A stretch of 64,000 nt of DNA from Planctomycetaceae bacterium (GTDB taxonomy: Bacteria; Planctomycetota; Planctomycetia; Planctomycetales; Planctomycetaceae), in assembly GCA_020638955.1 (NCBI GenBank), contig JACKHO010000003.1, positions 310,001 to 374,000 on the forward strand, written 5' to 3'. The notes under the pieces were generated by a model. That model saw only the letters and a list, made by a program, of their open reading frames with translations, made no database searches and was not told where the DNA came from. Of the stretch, positions 34,363-43,703 are shown piece by piece. Each line of letters starts with the position of its first letter. Positions within the stretch are counted from its first letter, which is position 1. A program made the position numbers and the translations under genes.

Positions 34363-35829
34363 TCAGTCCTCCTCCACTTGGGATTCGGAGACGGCACTTG
34401 GCTCCAGTCGTTCCGCAGACGTTCTGATGAATGACATCACGACCAGCACCAGGAGAATGACACACCACACCCAACTCCATTGAGTTACTGTACGCTCCGG
34501 TGTTGGCTCCCCATCCTCTTTCGGAAGCGGCCAGACGAACCGAATTCCCATGAAGTACATGACGGTCGCCAGGCAGAAGCCCGACCAAAGTAATGCATCA
34601 AGTGCAGTCTCGGTTTCCGGCCAGTCGAGTGCCAACTGCATATGCGAGCCCGCGGCCGCGACGACAGGAACCATTCCAAACACGAGCAGCGAAAGCCACC
34701 CCGACGTGCGATTCATTCCAGCAGGATTGCAGGTCGCCAGCATCCACAAGGCGGATGCCGTTCCCATCACCAGCACGGCATTCCAAATCGCCGAAGTAGG
34801 ATGCAAGACTCCTAACGCGACGACCAACACGGAAAGTTGGTTCCCCCATGACAGGATAATCTGTGAGCTGGGCCGCGTACTCACCGCCGCTGCGGCCAGT
34901 TCCGCTCCAACGACGAACAGCCCAACCACTGACGGAACCGCCAAGCCAACAAACACGAGCAGTCGATTTCCCGAGTACGCCGGCAGTAGCAGGAAGGCCA
35001 CGTACAACAATGGCAGCTTTGTCAGGACCGCATTGGTCCACAAGAGTGAACCGAATGAGCTGCGGGCGTTGACTGACTTCAACCAGCCATGAAACGGGAA
35101 CACACCCGCCAGAATGAGAACTCCAATGAGTGACGGAATGAGTGCCCAACCACGCAGCTGCGCCCAAAGTTCGTCGGCCGCCGGATGTTGACTGGTCACC
35201 ACAGGAATGTGTGACAAATCACTCGACAACAGGAAACCCGTAGCAGACGGAGCGGAATGCGGAGCCGACCGTACCAGCGACAACGCGCCAGCCAGTGCAA
35301 CGAGTCCCACGAAGACACCCGTCCATCCGGCAAAAAGCCAGTTCAACGAGAGTTGCGGTATCTGTATCGTTTTGTCGTCATCCGACACATGCCCGCTGGC
35401 AATACAAATCGCCGACCACACGCCGCCCGTCAGCAAAGACGTCGCATCGTTTGCAACAACAAACAAAGCCGTCGTGGCAAGCAATTGAATTGAGAGAGAA
35501 AGGTTTCGCTGAGCCCTGGCCATGGTAGCCGTCCAGGCCACGAGCACCACGTACCACAAGATTTGAATTCGAATGAAATCCAGCACCCAGGAGGGGGACA
35601 TCAGCCCTGCAGGAAGAAACGCGGAAACTCTCCAGGTGAGCGTCACACTGTCGGCCTTGTTGACCAACATCAGGGCTGTCAGCGCCACCAGTGTGAAAGT
35701 CGCCGCCGTCAGCCCAACACGTGCGGCAGTGTTTCGTTCAGATTCAGAACGAAACCAAAGCACGAGAGCCGTGCTGCAAAGCGGCCCGCACACAAGGAAT
35801 GCCAGAAGAAGTTGTCCGATTGAATACAC
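34363..35829 (-). CDS. Complex-I-like antiporter subunit (NuoL/NuoM-type, divergent)
   Basis: The 488-residue polytopic protein carries the GVFPFHGWLKSVNARSSFGSLLWTNAVLTKLPLLYV region (about residues 240-276). This matches the FPFHTWLP...K core of NuoL/M/DabB-type subunits, including the Lys of the following helix. The typical EGWE or EFWSL motif of helix 5 is replaced by sequence around LLTGGVWSA. It starts with GTG and lies 69 bp after the FHA gene. With the next gene it forms a pair of antiporter-like subunits, possibly an ion- or bicarbonate-translocating module; this is inference. Confidence 0.6.
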   Translation of the reverse strand: MYSIGQLLLAFLVCGPLCSTALVLWFRSESERNTAARVGLTAATFTLVALTALMLVNKADSVTLTWRVSAFLPAGLMSPSWVLDFIRIQILWYVVLVAWTATMARAQRNLSLSIQLLATTALFVVANDATSLLTGGVWSAICIASGHVSDDDKTIQIPQLSLNWLFAGWTGVFVGLVALAGALSLVRSAPHSAPSATGFLLSSDLSHIPVVTSQHPAADELWAQLRGWALIPSLIGVLILAGVFPFHGWLKSVNARSSFGSLLWTNAVLTKLPLLYVAFLLLPAYSGNRLLVFVGLAVPSVVGLFVVGAELAAAAVSTRPSSQIILSWGNQLSVLVVALGVLHPTSAIWNAVLVMGTASALWMLATCNPAGMNRTSGWLSLLVFGMVPVVAAAGSHMQLALDWPETETALDALLWSGFCLATVMYFMGIRFVWPLPKEDGEPTPERTVTQWSWVWCVILLVLVVMSFIRTSAERLEPSAVSESQVEED

Positions 35830-35897
35830 GTCGATGATTGCGAAGAGGCTGCAGGTCTACAGTGGATTCAACGCTGAACTACTGGCGAATGGGTTAA

Positions 35898-36470
35898 TCA
35901 AGCAAAATCGTCGTCACGCAATTGGATGATTTCGTCATCGCTGTCGACGAATTCAGCAACCGGAATGTGTTCCACATCCGACGCTTCAACGGAGAAATCA
36001 TCATCACCTTCGTCCGCAAAATCAGCAACCGGAATACGCTGCGCATTTGTTGCTTCGACGGCAAAATCCTCGTCTTCATCTGGGATGGCCACCGGCAAAT
36101 CGCCACTCATCATATAGGGATCCGGCTTCGCCTTTGATTTCTGAGGATTCTGTTTCGGGGCTGGCTTTCCAGATTGCTTCTTCAGTTCGTATGCCTGAAA
36201 AAATACATCGCCAATGCACAGTTCATCGCCCGGCTGGAGCAGCGCCTCGCGTTCGACCTGGGCACCATTTAGCCGTAACCCATTCAGGCTACCTAGATCG
36301 CGAACAACAAAATGATCGTCGATTTGCGCAATACAGCAATGTTTTCGAGAGACTTTGCGGCTGCCCGTGAGCACGACGTCGCATTCCTGTCCCCTTCCGA
36401 CGAAGACAATGGCCTTGTCAATCGGAATGGGGCGCCCACCACTTTCCTTTGGTTTTAGGACCAATGCCAT
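35898..36470 (-). CDS. FHA-domain protein with acidic C-terminal repeats
   Basis: The 190-residue product has an N-terminal forkhead-associated domain with the expected phosphothreonine-binding residues: GR (25-26), SRKH (41-44) and NG (63-64). A basic linker (KQSGKPAPKQNPQKSKAKPDP) follows. The C-terminal third consists of acidic repeats of the type DDDFSVEASDVEHIPVAEF. It has no kinase or membrane part, so it probably recruits a phosphorylated partner. It may be the first gene of the operon with the two antiporter-like subunits and DUF58. Confidence 0.85.
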   Translation of the reverse strand: MALVLKPKESGGRPIPIDKAIVFVGRGQECDVVLTGSRKVSRKHCCIAQIDDHFVVRDLGSLNGLRLNGAQVEREALLQPGDELCIGDVFFQAYELKKQSGKPAPKQNPQKSKAKPDPYMMSGDLPVAIPDEDEDFAVEATNAQRIPVADFADEGDDDFSVEASDVEHIPVAEFVDSDDEIIQLRDDDFA

Positions 36471-36674
36471 GATTGAATTCCAGCTCGAAAAACGGGATTG
36501 CGAACGCCTTCAGTCTATCGGCCCATGTGTAGCTTTGTCAGCATAGAGTACGCAACATTACGGATTACGTGGATAGGAACGCCACCATTGGGTACATCGC
36601 CAAGCCATGCTTGAACACGTCGGGCAATGTCCATAACTCATTCTACCCACAAAGCATGCAGCGAGTCGCGCCCA

Positions 36675-37334
36675 TCATTTCGCTTCAGTCTTCAGTTTCT
36701 GCAACTTGAAGTTGCGGACGTGACCTTCGGTTTGAAATGTCGCGAGGCCGAGGGGACGGCTCACCTCGACTTCAATGCGAACTGAGATTTGCTTATCTGA
36801 GTAATCGACGTTGGCAATTTGGTCTTTGTCAATCCAGGCCTGAATGTGTGTGTCGGTCACCCGCAAGCGGATTTTGTACCAGTGGTCCTTGTCGAACGAG
36901 AAGTAGTCGGTCGTTTCGTTTTCCGAAGCATCGAACCCGTTGATGTTGGAAATTCCAATGACGGTTCCCCCCCAGCCGCCGAGCACCAGCGAGCAGGCCG
37001 AGTCGCCTACCGGAGCGGTCAATGCACAGAAGAAATCATCTCCCTGCACACGCTTGGCCTCCAACGAGATTTCGTAGTTCGATTTGGGAAGCTCCGCGCC
37101 ATCCCAGGTCACGCCCGTGAGTGGTTCTCCCGCCTTCATAATGAGGCACCCCTCTTCAGTGAGAACTTCACCTTCACCACCGAAATTGGTGGCCTTCCAG
37201 TTCGTTAGTGTCTTCCCGTCGAACAGCGGGATGAAACCTTTGTCATCCGCTTTGGGTAGCTGCTTCTTCTCTTCACCTCGGACGCTCGAAAGGCCAAACA
37301 GAATGAGACAAGTCAGGACAATTGCACGCGACAT
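36675..37334 (-). CDS. Secreted DUF1080 family protein
   Basis: The 219-residue protein has a signal peptide (SRAIVLTCLILFGLSSVRG) and a DUF1080 concanavalin-like fold: GFIPLFDGKTLTNWKATNFGG, the EEGCLIMKAGE strand, YEISLEAKRVQGDDFF and HWYKIRLRVTDTHIQAWIDKDQI. The family (also called 3-keto-disaccharide hydrolase) is strongly expanded in planctomycetes. The ATG at 37334 is preferred over the GTG at 37349 because it directly starts the signal peptide. The specific glycan is unknown. Confidence 0.88.
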   Translation of the reverse strand: MSRAIVLTCLILFGLSSVRGEEKKQLPKADDKGFIPLFDGKTLTNWKATNFGGEGEVLTEEGCLIMKAGEPLTGVTWDGAELPKSNYEISLEAKRVQGDDFFCALTAPVGDSACSLVLGGWGGTVIGISNINGFDASENETTDYFSFDKDHWYKIRLRVTDTHIQAWIDKDQIANVDYSDKQISVRIEVEVSRPLGLATFQTEGHVRNFKLQKLKTEAK

Positions 37335-37432
37335 TTTATTTCTCACCACAGGACTGATTGCGTAGAAGTCATTCGGTCAAAATGATACCGACATTGCCAA
37401 CAGATGGCGAGAAGGGAAACAGCCGCGCCCCA

Positions 37433-39274
37433 TCAGTCGAGTCCAAACTGCTGCAAATGCTCTGATCGCGAAGCTTCATCCGGGCGAGACGTTTGCTCGG
37501 ATTTCAGCAGAACAAAATGCCCCAGCACGAGGACGTCCATGTCAGTCATCATGAAGCAGCGGATGGCATCTTGCGGCGTGCAGACAATTGGTTCGCTCCG
37601 CACGTTGAAACTCGTGTTAATGAGCACGGGGACGCCCGTTCGCTGCTCAAATGCTGTCAGCAGCTTTGCCAGCAGAGGATTGCGCTCGCAGTCGACCGTT
37701 TGTACGCGGGCCGAATTGTCGACGTGTGTGACAGCCGGGATTTGCGAACGAATTTGATTCAGTTTTTCGATACCAAACGCCGCTACGTCGGACGCGGAGT
37801 CATCCGTCCGCAATCGCTCATGCACGGGAGCGACGAGCAACATGTACGGACTTTCCTGATTCGGCTTCATGTCGAAGTATTCGTGAACACTTTCCTGACG
37901 CACAATTGGAGCAAACGGACGAAACGACTCCCGGAATTTGATTTTCAAATTCATTTTTCGCTGCATTTCAGGATTCCGGGCATCTCCCAAAATGCTGCGT
38001 GCGCCTAAAGCGCGAGGACCGAACTCCATCCGTCCCTGGAACCAGCCCACCACCATTCCTGCATCAAGGTACTTTGCAACTTCGGAGCAGAGTGCCTCGT
38101 CGCTGTCGAACTTGTTGGAGACGACCTTCTCTTCAGTGAGCGTCTGAATAATGTCTTCGTCCGAGAAAGTCGGCCCCAGCAGCGAACCTCGCTGTGTGTC
38201 GTGGGATTGGATGCGTTCTCTTTTGTTCTGCAGCAGCTGATACCAGGTGAAGAGGGCGACTCCCAATGCACCGCCTGCATCGCCGGAGGCGGGTTGAATC
38301 CACAAGTTCTCAAAGGGACCTTCCCGCAGAATGCGACCATTCCCCACACAGTTCAACGCCACTCCGCCTGCCAGCACACAATTCTTGGAACCCGTCACTT
38401 GATGGGCAGTTCGTGCGAGACGCAACATTGCTTCTTCTGTTACCGCTTGAACGGACGCGGCCAGATCCATTTCCCGTTGCGATAATTTCGATTCCGGTTG
38501 CCGCGGCGGACCGCCAAACAATTCGTGGAACCATGAAGAGGTCATGGTGAGCCCCTGGCAGTAATTGAAATACTGCATGTCCAAACGGAAACTGCCATCT
38601 GGCTTCAAATCGATCAAATTATCGAGGATGAGTTGGGCATACTTCGGTTCGCCGTAAGGGGCCAGACCCATGACTTTGTATTCGCCACTGTTCACCTTGA
38701 AGCCGGTGTAGTACGTGAAGGCGGAATACAGCAGCCCGAGTGAATGCGGAAATCGGATTTCCTTCAGCAGTTCAATGTTGTTTCCAGCACCTCGACCAAG
38801 ACAGGTCGTTGACCATTCGCCCACGCCGTCGAGCGTGAGAATGGCGGCTTCTTCAAAGGGTGAAGGAAAGAACGCGCTAGCCGCGTGCGACTCATGGTGC
38901 TCTGTAAACACAAAGCGCCGGTTGTAGCCCGGCAAATGCTCACGTATGCTGCTGGGCAAATACAGCTTCTCTTTCAACCAGACAGGGAGCGCCTGCCGAA
39001 ACGAGGCATATCCCTGTGGAACGAATGCGAGATACGTTTCCAGCAGTCGGTCCATTTTCTGGAACGGTTTCTCATAGAAGCCAACGTAATCCAACTCCGC
39101 TGGCGTCAACCCGGCCTGCTGCAGGCAATACCCGACCGCCTGCACCGGAAAACGTTCGTCATGTTTCTTCCGACTGAATCGCTCCTCCTGTGCGGCAGCA
39201 ACGATTTCGCCATCGACCACAAGCGCAGCAGCGGAGTCGTGATAGAACGCGGAGATTCCCAGAATGGCCGTCAT
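37433..39274 (-). CDS. O-carbamoyltransferase of the NodU/CmcH/TobZ family
   Basis: The 613-residue product starts TAILGISAFYHDSAAALV and has HHESHAASAFFPSPFEEAAILTLDGVGEW at about 112-140. Further blocks are VNSGEYKVMGLAPYGEP, VLAGGVALNCVGNGRI, GDAGGALGVALFTWYQ, GRMEFGPRALGARSILGDAR and FRPFAPIV, together spanning both the Kae1-like and the YrdC-like parts of the family. These enzymes use carbamoyl phosphate and ATP to carbamoylate a sugar, antibiotic or similar hydroxyl. The start at 39274 is used because the first 21 codons of the longer frame are not conserved-looking. It is divergent from an SGNH-like membrane protein across about 90 bp. Confidence 0.93.
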   Translation of the reverse strand: MTAILGISAFYHDSAAALVVDGEIVAAAQEERFSRKKHDERFPVQAVGYCLQQAGLTPAELDYVGFYEKPFQKMDRLLETYLAFVPQGYASFRQALPVWLKEKLYLPSSIREHLPGYNRRFVFTEHHESHAASAFFPSPFEEAAILTLDGVGEWSTTCLGRGAGNNIELLKEIRFPHSLGLLYSAFTYYTGFKVNSGEYKVMGLAPYGEPKYAQLILDNLIDLKPDGSFRLDMQYFNYCQGLTMTSSWFHELFGGPPRQPESKLSQREMDLAASVQAVTEEAMLRLARTAHQVTGSKNCVLAGGVALNCVGNGRILREGPFENLWIQPASGDAGGALGVALFTWYQLLQNKRERIQSHDTQRGSLLGPTFSDEDIIQTLTEEKVVSNKFDSDEALCSEVAKYLDAGMVVGWFQGRMEFGPRALGARSILGDARNPEMQRKMNLKIKFRESFRPFAPIVRQESVHEYFDMKPNQESPYMLLVAPVHERLRTDDSASDVAAFGIEKLNQIRSQIPAVTHVDNSARVQTVDCERNPLLAKLLTAFEQRTGVPVLINTSFNVRSEPIVCTPQDAIRCFMMTDMDVLVLGHFVLLKSEQTSRPDEASRSEHLQQFGLD

Positions 39275-39366
39275 ACGAGGGAGTGGAACTAGTTGCTTCA
39301 GGAATTGGTGGAGGAAGATTAGATTAGCGTGACCCACACGGCTACCACCATGCCCATTTCTTTTCC

Positions 39367-40575
39367 ATGACCCACAGTCCCTCTGTCAGCATTCCGCAGC
39401 CCCGACGGCGTCCCTCCTGGAAGGTGAAGGCGCTGGCCGTGATAATGGCTTGTCTGTTGGCGGTTGGCCTGAGTGAACTGGCCTTACGTTTCATCGGCTA
39501 TCCGGTATCAAGTTACATCCAGCCCGATGCCGTGTTGGGGTCCCGCCTGATACCTGGCTATAGCGGCTGGCAACGAAGTGAAGGAGTGGTGCATTTTTCC
39601 ATTAACTCAGCCGGATGGCGTGACAACGAGCACTCTCTGGTGCCAGATGCGAAGACTTACCGCATTGCCGTTCTCGGTGATTCATTTTCCGAAGCGGTGC
39701 AGGTTGAGTTGAATGAAACGTGGTGGAAACAACTGGAAGCCAATTTGAATGCTGAAGGTGGCATCGACAATCAAAAGGTGGAAGTGCTTAACTTCGGTGT
39801 TTCGGGATACGGTACAACACAGGAGTTCCTCTGCCTGGAAAGCGAGGTCTGGCAATACAAACCGGACATGATTCTCCTCCAGTTTCTGCCAGGGAATGAT
39901 GTCCGCAACAACTCGCGTCTACTGGAACCGGAATACCTGCGGCCCTTCTACCAACTGGCCAACGGTCATTTAACGCTCGACGAATCGTTCCGCGATTCAC
40001 CGTTATTTCCGTTGCCCGAAGCTGACGGGCAAGACACTTCTGCGAAACGCCGGTTGCGAGCGAAACATTGGCTGGTGACACACTCTGCGATTTGCAGTTT
40101 GCTTTACCAGTTACGGCATCCGCCAGACCGGGCCGTGCCCGTGGTGGAACCCGGAATCGAAGCCAAAGTTTTCTTTCCACCGACCGAGCCAGAATGGACG
40201 GAGGCTTGGGAGATTACTTCACTTGTGCTGGCGAAGATGAGTGAATCATGCGACGCGCACAACGCAGAACTTGTCGTGTTTACGGCGAACAACGCTATTC
40301 AGGTGCACCCTGACCAGAGTGTGATTGCTGAGTTAGCGAGTGAGCATCAAGCCACGGATGTTCTATTTCCCGACCACAAAATAAGCGAAGTCGCGGCTGA
40401 GAACGGCTTCCGCTTCTTCTCCCTCACGCTCCCCATGCGCGAACTGGCCCAGCGTGACCACGTGTTCTTTCACGGATTCGAGAACACCGAGCCGGGCACC
40501 GGACACTGGAATGCGCAGGGGCATGCTGCGGCTGGGAAACTCTTAGCTGAGTTCCTTACTGAATCATCTCAGTAG
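39367..40575 (+). CDS. Membrane-anchored SGNH/GDSL hydrolase-like protein
   Basis: The 402-residue protein has one N-terminal membrane helix (VKALAVIMACLLAVGLSEL) and an extracytoplasmic SGNH-type domain. Block I is IAVLGDSFSEAVQV (about 93-106), block II NFGVSGYGTTQE, block III FLPGNDVRNN and the terminal His block GHWNAQGH. All four catalytic blocks are present. Such proteins often add or remove acyl groups on exported glycans. Carbamoyltransferase and SGNH genes are frequent neighbours in bacterial natural-product or glycan clusters, so joint modification of one surface compound is a reasonable inference. Confidence 0.82.
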   Translation: MTHSPSVSIPQPRRRPSWKVKALAVIMACLLAVGLSELALRFIGYPVSSYIQPDAVLGSRLIPGYSGWQRSEGVVHFSINSAGWRDNEHSLVPDAKTYRIAVLGDSFSEAVQVELNETWWKQLEANLNAEGGIDNQKVEVLNFGVSGYGTTQEFLCLESEVWQYKPDMILLQFLPGNDVRNNSRLLEPEYLRPFYQLANGHLTLDESFRDSPLFPLPEADGQDTSAKRRLRAKHWLVTHSAICSLLYQLRHPPDRAVPVVEPGIEAKVFFPPTEPEWTEAWEITSLVLAKMSESCDAHNAELVVFTANNAIQVHPDQSVIAELASEHQATDVLFPDHKISEVAAENGFRFFSLTLPMRELAQRDHVFFHGFENTEPGTGHWNAQGHAAAGKLLAEFLTESSQ

Positions 40576-40796
40576 TCTGGAAACCACATCCACAGGTTTC
40601 TGATTGTCGACCGCGAACAAACGTCGTACCGTAAGCCCTTTAGAAGTAACCACTTGCAGTCCACGACAAGCTCATTTGGCTCGCTGGCCAGATTTTCTTT
40701 GAAATTCTCTGTAACACATTTCCCCGCTTTTCGCTGGCAGTGGCATCAGGACGAGTTCCTGAGACATCTCAAAAAAACACTCACCGGAGAAAAGCC

Positions 40797-41858
40797 ATGT
40801 TTCGCCCAGTTCACATCATGACTTCAGTCGTTCTTTCACTCGCCTTGATCAACACAGTCGTTGGCGGTCAGCCCTCATCAGGTCGCAAGTCCTCAAGCAA
40901 CAGCCGCAGCAGTTCGCAGTCATTCTCATCCCGCTCCTCGTCACATTCGAACAATCAAAAGTCGAATGGCGGCAATTCGGGACGCAGTGGCACCTCGGGA
41001 AGCAGCCATGGAAACAATGGCCAGTCTCATTCCTTTGGTTACTCCGGACAACACTCCTCAATGCACTCGAACGGTTCCAGGCAACAGTCGAGCGGATCGA
41101 CTTCCAGCCGTTCCTCAAACTCATCTGGCAATCAGTATTCGCAAGTCCGTGACCGCATGCAATCCATGATGCAGGGACGACAAACTGACAATCGCCAATC
41201 TGCAACACAAACGAAAGGGAACAGCAAGCAAACTTCTTCAACCCCGACTCAGACGAAGTCCAAGTCCCTCGGACAGCAGTACTTCGACAATCACTTCGGG
41301 CACCACAACAACGAGCATCACGATACTCATCACAACAATGTTCATCACAACATTCAGAACCACAACTTCCACCACAACAATGTTCAGCACCACGACTTGC
41401 ACCACAACAACCACAACGTTGGCCACTGCTTCACCAACCATCACTGGAACCACTACTGCCCACCCGTCGTGCAGAACTGCTTCAGTCGCTGCTACGGTCG
41501 GCCGATCATCACACCTGCACCTTCGGTCATCATCGCTGAACCGACTGTCATTACCGAGACAGTAGCAGTCATCGATCCTGCTCCAGCTCAGGAGCCAGCC
41601 GCCCAACTGCCTCAATTCAAGAACGGTGACACCGTGACCCTGATGTTCGAAACACCACAAGCCGAAGCTGGTAAAGCTGTGCTGCTCATCAATGACATGC
41701 CCGTCGAACTGCAAATCATCAGCTGGCAGCCAAACGCAGTGACCATGCAACTTCCAAACCTGATTATGTCACAACCAACACCTGCTGCGATTTTCATCGG
41801 CAACGCGAATGGCGAAGTGATTCAGGCTACGGAAATCATGATCATCCCTGCCAACTAA
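40797..41858 (+). CDS. Secreted Ser-rich and His/Asn-rich protein with IPT-like C-terminal domain
   Basis: The 353-residue protein has a signal peptide (VHIMTSVVLSLALINTVVGG), a Ser/Gln/Asn-rich region of about 150 residues, then a block dense in His and Asn (tracts such as HHNNEHHDTHHNNVHHN) at about residues 165-215. A Cys-containing linker (HYCPPVVQNCFSRCYG) and a Pro/Ala-rich stretch follow. The end is a beta domain (FKNGDTVTLMFETPQAEAGKAVLLINDMPV) that resembles IPT/TIG folds. The His tract could bind Ni, Zn or Cu; this is inference. GGAGA 6 bases before the ATG supports the start. Confidence 0.7.
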   Translation: MFRPVHIMTSVVLSLALINTVVGGQPSSGRKSSSNSRSSSQSFSSRSSSHSNNQKSNGGNSGRSGTSGSSHGNNGQSHSFGYSGQHSSMHSNGSRQQSSGSTSSRSSNSSGNQYSQVRDRMQSMMQGRQTDNRQSATQTKGNSKQTSSTPTQTKSKSLGQQYFDNHFGHHNNEHHDTHHNNVHHNIQNHNFHHNNVQHHDLHHNNHNVGHCFTNHHWNHYCPPVVQNCFSRCYGRPIITPAPSVIIAEPTVITETVAVIDPAPAQEPAAQLPQFKNGDTVTLMFETPQAEAGKAVLLINDMPVELQIISWQPNAVTMQLPNLIMSQPTPAAIFIGNANGEVIQATEIMIIPAN

Positions 41859-41880
41859 GCACGACTTCACTGAGAGCTCG

Positions 41881-41918
41881 AAGCGACCGGACTTCCAACT
41901 ATGGAATTCCGGTTGCTT
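41881..41918. terminator. Terminator hairpin between convergent genes
   Basis: A 16-bp stem with two mismatches (41881-41896 with 41903-41918) and a 6-base loop. It lies between the ends of the His-rich gene (+) and the glycosyltransferase gene (-). The T-run is short. Confidence 0.65.
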
Positions 41919-41922
41919 TCGT

Positions 41923-42600
41923 TTACCGAACGGCTCGATACCAGCGGGCCAGGGTTGCGGCGGAGATGCCCAAGTGCCAGAGCACAACGAATGTCCAGTT
42001 TCGTACAGCCTGCCACACCATACCCATCTTTTCCCAGCGGCGTGCACTGACGGTCAGCTTCGACGCGAGCACGACTTTGCGACCTTGGCGTGACAGGAGT
42101 TTCGAAAAGGCAATGTCTTCCATCAGGTCGAGTTCCGGGAATCCACCAACGCGCTCAAAGACGTCCCGCCGAACAAAGATTCCCTGATCACCGTACATCC
42201 AGCCGAGTAAACGTACACGCCACAGGTCGCCCCATTCCGTGATGCGGTACTTCCAGTTGTCGTTGTCTATGCGCTGCTGAAAGCAGCCAGCAATGATTTG
42301 GGGAGACCGGCTCAATGCCTCGCAAATGTCAGCTACCGCAGTTGCTGGTAGTCGACAATCTGCATGAAGAAAGAGCAGCACATCTCCGGTCGCAACTGAC
42401 GCTCCTACATTCTGCTGACGCGACCTGCCCCTGTCGCTAGTGATGACTTTGTCAGCCTGTCCGGCCAAGGAGATGGTGTCATCATTGATTCCCGCATCAA
42501 CCACAATGACTTCATGACAATCTGCGTCCCGGCAACTTTGGATACAAGCGGCAATTTGGCTCGATTCATTCAACGTCGGAATGATGACAGATACTCGCAT
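41923..42600 (-). CDS. Glycosyltransferase, TIGR04283-type (arsenosugar-cluster associated)
   Basis: The 225-residue GT-A enzyme starts MRVSVIIPTLNES and has EVIVVDAGINDDT, TSDRGRSRQQNVGA (about 61-74), DVLLFLHADCRLP with the HAD metal site, WGDLWRVRLLGWMYGDQGIFVRRDVFERVGGFPELDLMEDIAFSKLL and a C-terminal hydrophobic helix. This is the family that recurs beside arsS genes. It lies 23 bp after the ArsS-like gene on the same strand, which supports a role in sugar attachment in the same pathway. The longer frame to 42669 overlaps the upstream gene and is not used. Confidence 0.85.
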   Translation of the reverse strand: MRVSVIIPTLNESSQIAACIQSCRDADCHEVIVVDAGINDDTISLAGQADKVITSDRGRSRQQNVGASVATGDVLLFLHADCRLPATAVADICEALSRSPQIIAGCFQQRIDNDNWKYRITEWGDLWRVRLLGWMYGDQGIFVRRDVFERVGGFPELDLMEDIAFSKLLSRQGRKVVLASKLTVSARRWEKMGMVWQAVRNWTFVVLWHLGISAATLARWYRAVR

Positions 42601-42623
42601 GAGGGAACGCCGCTGACTTTCGA

Positions 42624-43670
42624 TTACGCCAGCGCTCCCTGACAACTGGACCCGGCACCCGCAGTGCATCCGTAACAGTGTCGCCCGGTCACAATGAGCC
42701 GGTCGTGGAGGGAAGCAGCGTCAAACTGACTGATGTGCCGCGGACCGTTCCCACGAACTTTCAGGTCGAGCATTTGATTGAAATCGCAGTCGTACAGGAA
42801 TCCTTGCCAGTCCACCGACAGAGTCGTCCGACACATGAGCCGGGAGGTTGTTTCGGGATTGAAAGCGGCCAGCAGTTTTTCCATGTACTCGCCGTACCGG
42901 CCCGACTGCATCAAGTCATCGAGAAACCGACTGATGGGCAAATTGGTAATGGTGTACAACTGTGTGAAAGCAATGCCGAACCGAGTTGCGAGCTGTTCTC
43001 GGTACGCTGCTTCCAGCTTATCTTGATTCGGTGGCAAGCTCGGCCCTACAGGATTGTAGACAAGTGATAGGATCAGTCCCGTTTCTGGCTTGCCATAGCC
43101 GAGTTCATTGAGGCGCCGCAGGCCATCAATTGACTTCTGAAACACGCCATCTCCGCGTTGGGCGTCGCAGTTTTCTTCCAGATAGCATGGCAGTGAGGCC
43201 ACGACTTCCACTGAGTTTTCGGCCAGAAATTCAGGTAAGTCGGTGAATCCCTGCGCCGAGAGAATGGTGAGATTGCAACGATCAATAATACGCCGCCCAA
43301 GCTTCCGAAGTTCCTGCACGAACCACCGGAAGTGGGGATTCATCTCCGGCGCTCCGCCCGTCAAATCGATAGTCTGAATTTCATGCCGTGTTATGACATC
43401 GAGACAATGCTGCAGCGTTTCCCGCGACATGATTTCACGACGGTCGGGGCCGGCGTCAACGTGGCAGTGGCGACAAACCTGGTTACACAACTTGCCAACG
43501 TTGATTTGCAGCGTCTCGATAGAACCCGATCGCAAATCTGGCAAACCATGTGATGCCAGCGTTTCATGAAACGGAACGCACTGGTTTCGTTCTGTGGTTT
43601 CCAAAATGGCGAGTTGCTGCAGCGGCTCGCTCAACGGATTCCCTTGATGTCGCAAACTCGTCGAACTCAT
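42624..43670 (-). CDS. arsS: Arsenosugar-type radical SAM protein (ArsS-like)
   Basis: The 348-residue protein has a radical SAM cluster motif C62-x3-C66-x2-C69 in NVGKLCNQVCRHCHVDAGPDR. It also has IDLTGGAPEMNPHFRW, the TILSAQGF segment, a VASLPCYLEENCDAQRGDGVFQKSI region, YNPVGPSLPPNQ, and a C-terminal Cys set (LMCRTTLSV, YDCDFNQML, RHCYGCTAGAGSSC) suited to a second iron-sulfur cluster. The family forms the 5'-deoxyadenosyl dimethylarsine step of arsenosugar synthesis in other bacteria. The start has AGGAA upstream. It is 33 bp after the methyltransferase gene. Confidence 0.88.
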   Translation of the reverse strand: MSSTSLRHQGNPLSEPLQQLAILETTERNQCVPFHETLASHGLPDLRSGSIETLQINVGKLCNQVCRHCHVDAGPDRREIMSRETLQHCLDVITRHEIQTIDLTGGAPEMNPHFRWFVQELRKLGRRIIDRCNLTILSAQGFTDLPEFLAENSVEVVASLPCYLEENCDAQRGDGVFQKSIDGLRRLNELGYGKPETGLILSLVYNPVGPSLPPNQDKLEAAYREQLATRFGIAFTQLYTITNLPISRFLDDLMQSGRYGEYMEKLLAAFNPETTSRLMCRTTLSVDWQGFLYDCDFNQMLDLKVRGNGPRHISQFDAASLHDRLIVTGRHCYGCTAGAGSSCQGALA

Positions 43671-43703
43671 GCCAGTTTCCTCTCTCCTGTCAAATCGCAT
43701 CGC

